Position numbers and translations under genes: made by a program
Shown: positions 60,377 through 64,000 of the stretch, piece after piece
How the letters are laid out: every line of letters begins with the position of its first letter
Position numbering within the stretch: the first letter of the stretch is position 1
DNA from: E44-bin32 sp041573795
Lineage (GTDB): Bacteria > Chloroflexota > Anaerolineae > Anaerolineales > E44-bin32
Direction: 5' to 3'
Assembly (NCBI GenBank): GCA_041573795.1
Contig: JBFFQB010000001.1
Span: 87,629-151,628, forward strand
DNA: 64,000 bases
Notes under the pieces: generated by a model
What the model saw: only the letters and a program-made list of their open reading frames with translations
Databases searched by the model: none
What the model was told of the DNA's origin: nothing

Positions 60377-63298
60377 ATGCCACAGGTGATCGACATCATC
60401 CGGCTGCGACGAAGGCGAACGGAGCAAAAAGCCCGTTATGCGGGGTGGGGTTTGATCTTTCGAACCCTGCTGGGAAGCATAAGCCTTTTTATTTTGATTG
60501 CAGCACTTGTACTTGCCCTGTTTCAGTCCCAGATAAGTGCCGATCTTCCCGGTGTTCGGAACATGCAAGCCCATTTTGGCACTATCGGGCGTGAAGGTTA
60601 TGAGCCAGTAAGGTTCTATGATCGTAATGGAGAAGTGGTTCTGTTCGAGGCCTTCAACCCGCATGCGACTGAAGCTCGTTGGCTTTATGTTCAGGATGAG
60701 GGCTTGATAGAACTTCAGGAGCATACCCTGAGGGCCCTGCTTGCAGCTGTAGACCCCGAGTATCTTTCACGCCCCAAACCCACCACTCTTGGCATGTTGC
60801 GCGATTTTTTCACATATTGGCTTCAAGGATCAGTCTCCGCCCCAATGCATATCCCCGAAGCACTTGTAGAGGCTCAGCTCCTACCCCTGGGGACGGATCA
60901 CATCCCTGACACAATTCAACAGGCACGGATCCATCTGCTTGGGCAGGAACTCTCTCGTGAGTATTCCAAATCTCAGATCCTGGAGTGGTTTGTCAACAGC
61001 AGTGATTTCGGACGTGATCTTTATGGAATCGATGCCGCGGCGCTGGTGTACCTGGGCAAACATGCCGGTGAGCTCAGCCTGGCCGAGAGCGCCTTGTTGG
61101 CACCGATTGTCCTGCAGCCATCAATCAATCCATTCAGTGCCCCCCAGGAAAGTAGAGAGCGGCAAGTCCGGGTTGTGGAAACAATGCTCGAACTGGGTTG
61201 GATTTCTGGGGGAGAAGCTCAGGCCGCGAAGCAAGAAGCAATAGATGTGCAGAAATCGGATCGGCAAGAGCGCACTCCCCTTCAGGAAATTCTGGCGGTA
61301 TGGATCCGGGAGAGATTGGGCGCGAAAGCCCTTAATCGAAGCGGTTTGACGGTTTACACCACGATTGATGCTGAACTTCAGCAGCAGGCAGAGTGCACGC
61401 TTGCGGCACAATTGCTGCGCCTGGCAGGAGGAATTGGCAATGAGACGGTTCCGGCAGCCGACGGGAGCGCTTGCCTGGCCGCCAACCTGCTACCACCCTT
61501 GCGTCCACGCGATCAGGGATTGAACCACGAGATCGAAGAAGGTGCTTTTATCGTTCTGGATCCTCAAACAGGAGAAATCCGGGCACTGGCGGGTCAAGTG
61601 AACGTTAGCATTGAAGCCAAGAGAATACTTTACCCTTTGATTTACCTGACAGCATTTTCCCAGGGTTATGGCCCCGGGTCGATGATCCTTGATCTTCCGC
61701 TTGAGGGTGAGGACTCAGACAAAACCAGCCTGGTATCGAGCAGTGCTGAGGATTTCCAAGGACCCGTACGGATCCGTACTGCTCTGGCAAACCAATACGC
61801 CAGCGCGGCACAGCAAATGTTGACCATTGTTGGAGTGGAGGGTGTGCAAAGAATTGCCCAAAATTTAGGATTCAATCTCCCTATATGGCGGGGGGAGGAT
61901 GGCGCGGAAACGGATCTTTGGGAAGTGTCGTTGATCGATGTGTCAGCGGCTTATGGGGTGCTCGCTTATCAAGGTCAGAAAGTTGGGGCAAAACTTACTG
62001 AAGGACAAGCATCAACAAATAGAGTAGATCTTGATCCGGAAATATTATTTGAGGTAGAGGATAACAACCGTAGATTGGTGTATCGCTATCATCCTGAAAG
62101 CCGCCCGGTTGTTAGTTCTCAACTAGCCTTTTTATTGAATAACATATTAAGCGATGAACCGGCACGCTGGCCGCTTTACGGGACAGGAAATCCCTTCGAG
62201 CTTGGTCTTCCGACGGCGGTTACCGCTGGCACAAGTGCAGATGAACGCGTAGCCTGGACAATCGGTTATTCTCCATCGGTTGTCGTCGGGGTGTGGATCG
62301 GTAATTTATCGGAGGTTCCCCCGCAACAGTTGGAGATTTCCAACAGCGCGGCGGCGGTCTGGCATGCTTTGATGCAGTATGTGACACGGGAATTGCCCGC
62401 GCAGGACTGGGCGATCCCGCCCGGGATCAATGCCATCGAGGTCTGTGATCCATCAGGTTTGCTACCGACAATCTACTGTCCTGAGGTGGTGAATGAAGTC
62501 TTCGCTGCCGGGACGGAACCGATCACCTTTGATAATCTCTACCAGCCTTTTCAGGTAAATCGGGAAACGGGCAAGCTGGCAACATTATTTACACCCACCG
62601 ATCAAATAGAAGAACGGGTTTATCTGGTTCCGCCACCGGAAGCAATGGCATGGGCTCTGGAAGTGGGCTTAGAGCAACCGCCCAGTGAATATGACACCTT
62701 GACTGGAGAAATGGGAAGTGTTCCGGGCGTTGCCATCAGAACACCAGAGTCATTTGACTTCGTGCGCGGGGTCACTAGCGTGAATGGAGAGGCGACCATC
62801 GAAGATTTTTCCAACTACCGGCTGCAATACGGTGAGGGGCTCAATCCAACCGAGTGGATACAAATTGGTGGGGAAAATCGAGCCCGGGTTGCTTCAGGCC
62901 GTCTAGGAAGCTGGGATACTGCCGGACTGGATGGCCTATACACGCTTCAGCTAATTGTCGTGGATGGTGAAGGACAACTATTCACTTCAGCCGTTAATCT
63001 AACGATTGATAACCAACCGCCTGATCTAGAGGTGATATTGCCAGAAGAAGGTCAGGAGATCGATTCTGAGAGCACGGATGTTGTCCTCCAAGTAAGCGCC
63101 AGTGATGCGTATGGAGTTTCGGAAGTCACTTTTTATATTGATGGAGAACTCATTGAAGTGGTGAGCACACCGCCTTACTCGAGAAGGTGGGTGCCATCTG
63201 CGGGTGGAGAATATGCATTTTATGCTGAAGCTGTGGACTATGCTGGTAATGCTATACAGACCGAGATGGTTAATTTTGAAGTCTTAATAGGGGAGTAA
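60377..63298 (+). CDS. PBP1-like protein with both active sites degenerate, plus Ig-like domain
   Basis: 973 residues with the class A penicillin-binding protein layout: membrane anchor (30-50), GT51-like region (about 75-255), transpeptidase-like region (about 320-670) and a C-terminal Ig-like (Big) domain (about 880-970). Distal GT51 motifs survive (ILEWFVNSSDFGRDLYGIDAAA, LSLAESALLAPIVLQP). The catalytic EDxxFxxHxG is replaced by VDPEYLSRPKP (125-135). In the transpeptidase, the SxxK site aligns with RILY (416-419), and KTGT reads TAGT (616-619) before WTIGYSPSVVVGVWIGN. It is probably a catalytically dead scaffold. Confidence 0.82.
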   Translation: MPQVIDIIRLRRRRTEQKARYAGWGLIFRTLLGSISLFILIAALVLALFQSQISADLPGVRNMQAHFGTIGREGYEPVRFYDRNGEVVLFEAFNPHATEARWLYVQDEGLIELQEHTLRALLAAVDPEYLSRPKPTTLGMLRDFFTYWLQGSVSAPMHIPEALVEAQLLPLGTDHIPDTIQQARIHLLGQELSREYSKSQILEWFVNSSDFGRDLYGIDAAALVYLGKHAGELSLAESALLAPIVLQPSINPFSAPQESRERQVRVVETMLELGWISGGEAQAAKQEAIDVQKSDRQERTPLQEILAVWIRERLGAKALNRSGLTVYTTIDAELQQQAECTLAAQLLRLAGGIGNETVPAADGSACLAANLLPPLRPRDQGLNHEIEEGAFIVLDPQTGEIRALAGQVNVSIEAKRILYPLIYLTAFSQGYGPGSMILDLPLEGEDSDKTSLVSSSAEDFQGPVRIRTALANQYASAAQQMLTIVGVEGVQRIAQNLGFNLPIWRGEDGAETDLWEVSLIDVSAAYGVLAYQGQKVGAKLTEGQASTNRVDLDPEILFEVEDNNRRLVYRYHPESRPVVSSQLAFLLNNILSDEPARWPLYGTGNPFELGLPTAVTAGTSADERVAWTIGYSPSVVVGVWIGNLSEVPPQQLEISNSAAAVWHALMQYVTRELPAQDWAIPPGINAIEVCDPSGLLPTIYCPEVVNEVFAAGTEPITFDNLYQPFQVNRETGKLATLFTPTDQIEERVYLVPPPEAMAWALEVGLEQPPSEYDTLTGEMGSVPGVAIRTPESFDFVRGVTSVNGEATIEDFSNYRLQYGEGLNPTEWIQIGGENRARVASGRLGSWDTAGLDGLYTLQLIVVDGEGQLFTSAVNLTIDNQPPDLEVILPEEGQEIDSESTDVVLQVSASDAYGVSEVTFYIDGELIEVVSTPPYSRRWVPSAGGEYAFYAEAVDYAGNAIQTEMVNFEVLIGE

Positions 63299-63447
63299 GC
63301 TTAAGATCAGTTACAACGCTTGGACATGTGCGCAATGATTCGGAGAACTGGTTCATAGGACGAGGTGCTGATTGTGGCCACATCCATGACACAGAAATCC
63401 GTGATTTTTCAGAAGGTCAATTGAATTGAGGTGCCTGGATCGTAGTA

Positions 63448-63482
63448 GGGCTCCTTTCACAAGCAATCCGTGAGAGGAGCCC
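63448..63482. terminator. Probable hairpin terminator between convergent genes
   Basis: A 13-bp stem (GGGCTCCTTTCAC against GTGAGAGGAGCCC, one G-U pair) with a 9-base loop. Neither side has a good T run, so it may be a stabilising hairpin. Confidence 0.55.
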
Positions 63483-63522
63483 TGATTATTATCCTGGGGG
63501 AATCCTTCGGACCCCGAGAACA

Positions 63523-64000
63523 TTAACATACATAGGGTGCATAGCCAAAGGAGATCGTTTCTGTTCCGCCCGGTCCAACGGTAATCGTCTGTTGTGTTGA
63601 AGTGGAAGGAAGCCAGGGTTTCACGAAACATTCTGTCGGGTATGTGACTTCCACACAGTAGGTGCCGGCGTCGACTGTGAAATCAAAGTTGCCCGAGTTA
63701 CCCGTGGTTGTGCTTCCAACAGAAGAACCAGAGCAGGATCCTGCCCGGACCGTCACAGTTGCCCCACTTAATCCGTCCTCGCCCGAATCACGACTACTGT
63801 TGTTATTATTATCCCGGTACACTATTCCCGTGATGCGACCTGGGACAATAGGCGTTGGCGTGGGCGGGACGTAGCAAACACCGATCTCGGTGCCGGTGGG
63901 TGTAAAGCCATAACCCCAGCGGCAAGTGTTATCCATCAACGGCATGGCCTTCAATGGGTAGTTGCTGCTCTCTGAAGCCGGCGATCCAGCCTCGGCCAAG
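63523..64000 (-). CDS. SdrD B-like domain surface protein, C-terminal end (runs off the right edge)
   Basis: The minus strand is open from the window edge to the TAA at 63523, so only the last 158 or so residues are seen. After a Pro/Thr linker (CYVPPTPTPIVPG), residues form a prealbumin-like SdrD B/Cna-B domain: GRITGIVYRDNNNNSSRDSGEDGLSGATVTV, GNFDFTVDAGTYCVEV, and TVGPGGTETISFGYAPYVC. These repeats occur in secreted or cell-surface proteins and may be stabilised by calcium or disulfides. The DNNNNSSRDSGE segment is the likely calcium loop. Confidence 0.85.
   Translation of the reverse strand, partial: LAEAGSPASESSNYPLKAMPLMDNTCRWGYGFTPTGTEIGVCYVPPTPTPIVPGRITGIVYRDNNNNSSRDSGEDGLSGATVTVRAGSCSGSSVGSTTTGNSGNFDFTVDAGTYCVEVTYPTECFVKPWLPSTSTQQTITVGPGGTETISFGYAPYVC

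Noticed and set aside
1..64000. CRISPR arrays, transposons, prophage, tRNA or rRNA genes
   Set aside because: No regular repeat-spacer array, transposase, integrase, phage structural gene, tRNA T-loop pattern or rRNA sequence was seen.

Overview
The window looks like a chromosomal segment of a Chloroflexota bacterium, most likely Anaerolineae. This is an inference from gene content: a fused ChlI/ChlD-type chelatase, a SpoVS-like protein, GAF-rich kinases, ADP-forming acyl-CoA synthetase, DUF6504-like and DUF6391-like genes, lipoproteins with Thr/Pro-rich linkers, and frequent GTG/TTG starts. No rRNA, tRNA, CRISPR array, transposase or prophage gene was found. Most of the sequence is dense housekeeping DNA in short operons on both strands.

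Layout. 1-10.2 kb: a partial aconitase, a six-GAF sensor kinase, an ADP-forming acyl-CoA synthetase coupled to a Pta-N-terminus-like P-loop protein, RNase HII and a family 2 glycosyltransferase. 10.3-21.2 kb: envelope genes (NERD-like protein, NfeD protease, FHA protein, OsmC, an exported isoaspartyl methyltransferase, a spermidine-synthase-like membrane protein, Hsp20, rhomboid, and three single-pass coiled-coil proteins). 21.2-28.8 kb: HtrA, DnaJ, a receiver-GAF protein lacking the phospho-acceptor Asp, a receiver-GAF-PAS kinase, a structured intergenic element, a YprB-like nuclease and DUF302. 28.8-38.9 kb: chelatase, ribosomal protein S1, ClpC, RadA and DnaA. 38.9-45.0 kb (minus strand): DegV, an NTF2-like protein, PriA, a CorC/HlyC-type protein and a Memo-like protein. 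45.1-49.7 kb: an operon with LexA-like operators (membrane-free FtsK-like ATPase, DUF6504-like protein, small unknown), then HolA, DUF6391, HolB and SpoVS. 49.9-56.4 kb: a two-kinase/one-nucleotidyltransferase operon, an orphan DNA methyltransferase and three paralogous lectin-fold surface proteins. 56.5-64 kb: aldo/keto reductase, patatin, LipB, PHP phosphatase, a degenerate penicillin-binding protein and a partial SdrD-B-like protein.

The best candidate for an undescribed system is the operon at 45.1-46.7 kb. Two GAAC-N4-GTTC palindromes, centred 22 bp apart, lie on a sigma70-like promoter. Behind it is a 334-residue protein that keeps the FtsK pre-motor and RecA-like motor regions but has no membrane or DNA-reading domain, followed by two very small proteins. 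This suggests a DNA-damage-inducible DNA-processing module. Other notable items are the PBP with both active sites eroded, the lipoprotein isoaspartyl methyltransferase, the receiver with Ser in place of Asp, the dNK-nucleotidyltransferase-dNK operon, a probable sRNA or leader peptide at 26.8 kb, and genes with a -10 box exactly 6 bp before the start codon (likely leaderless mRNAs).

All calls come from reading the sequence. No database search was run, and fold or family names rest on recognised motifs.
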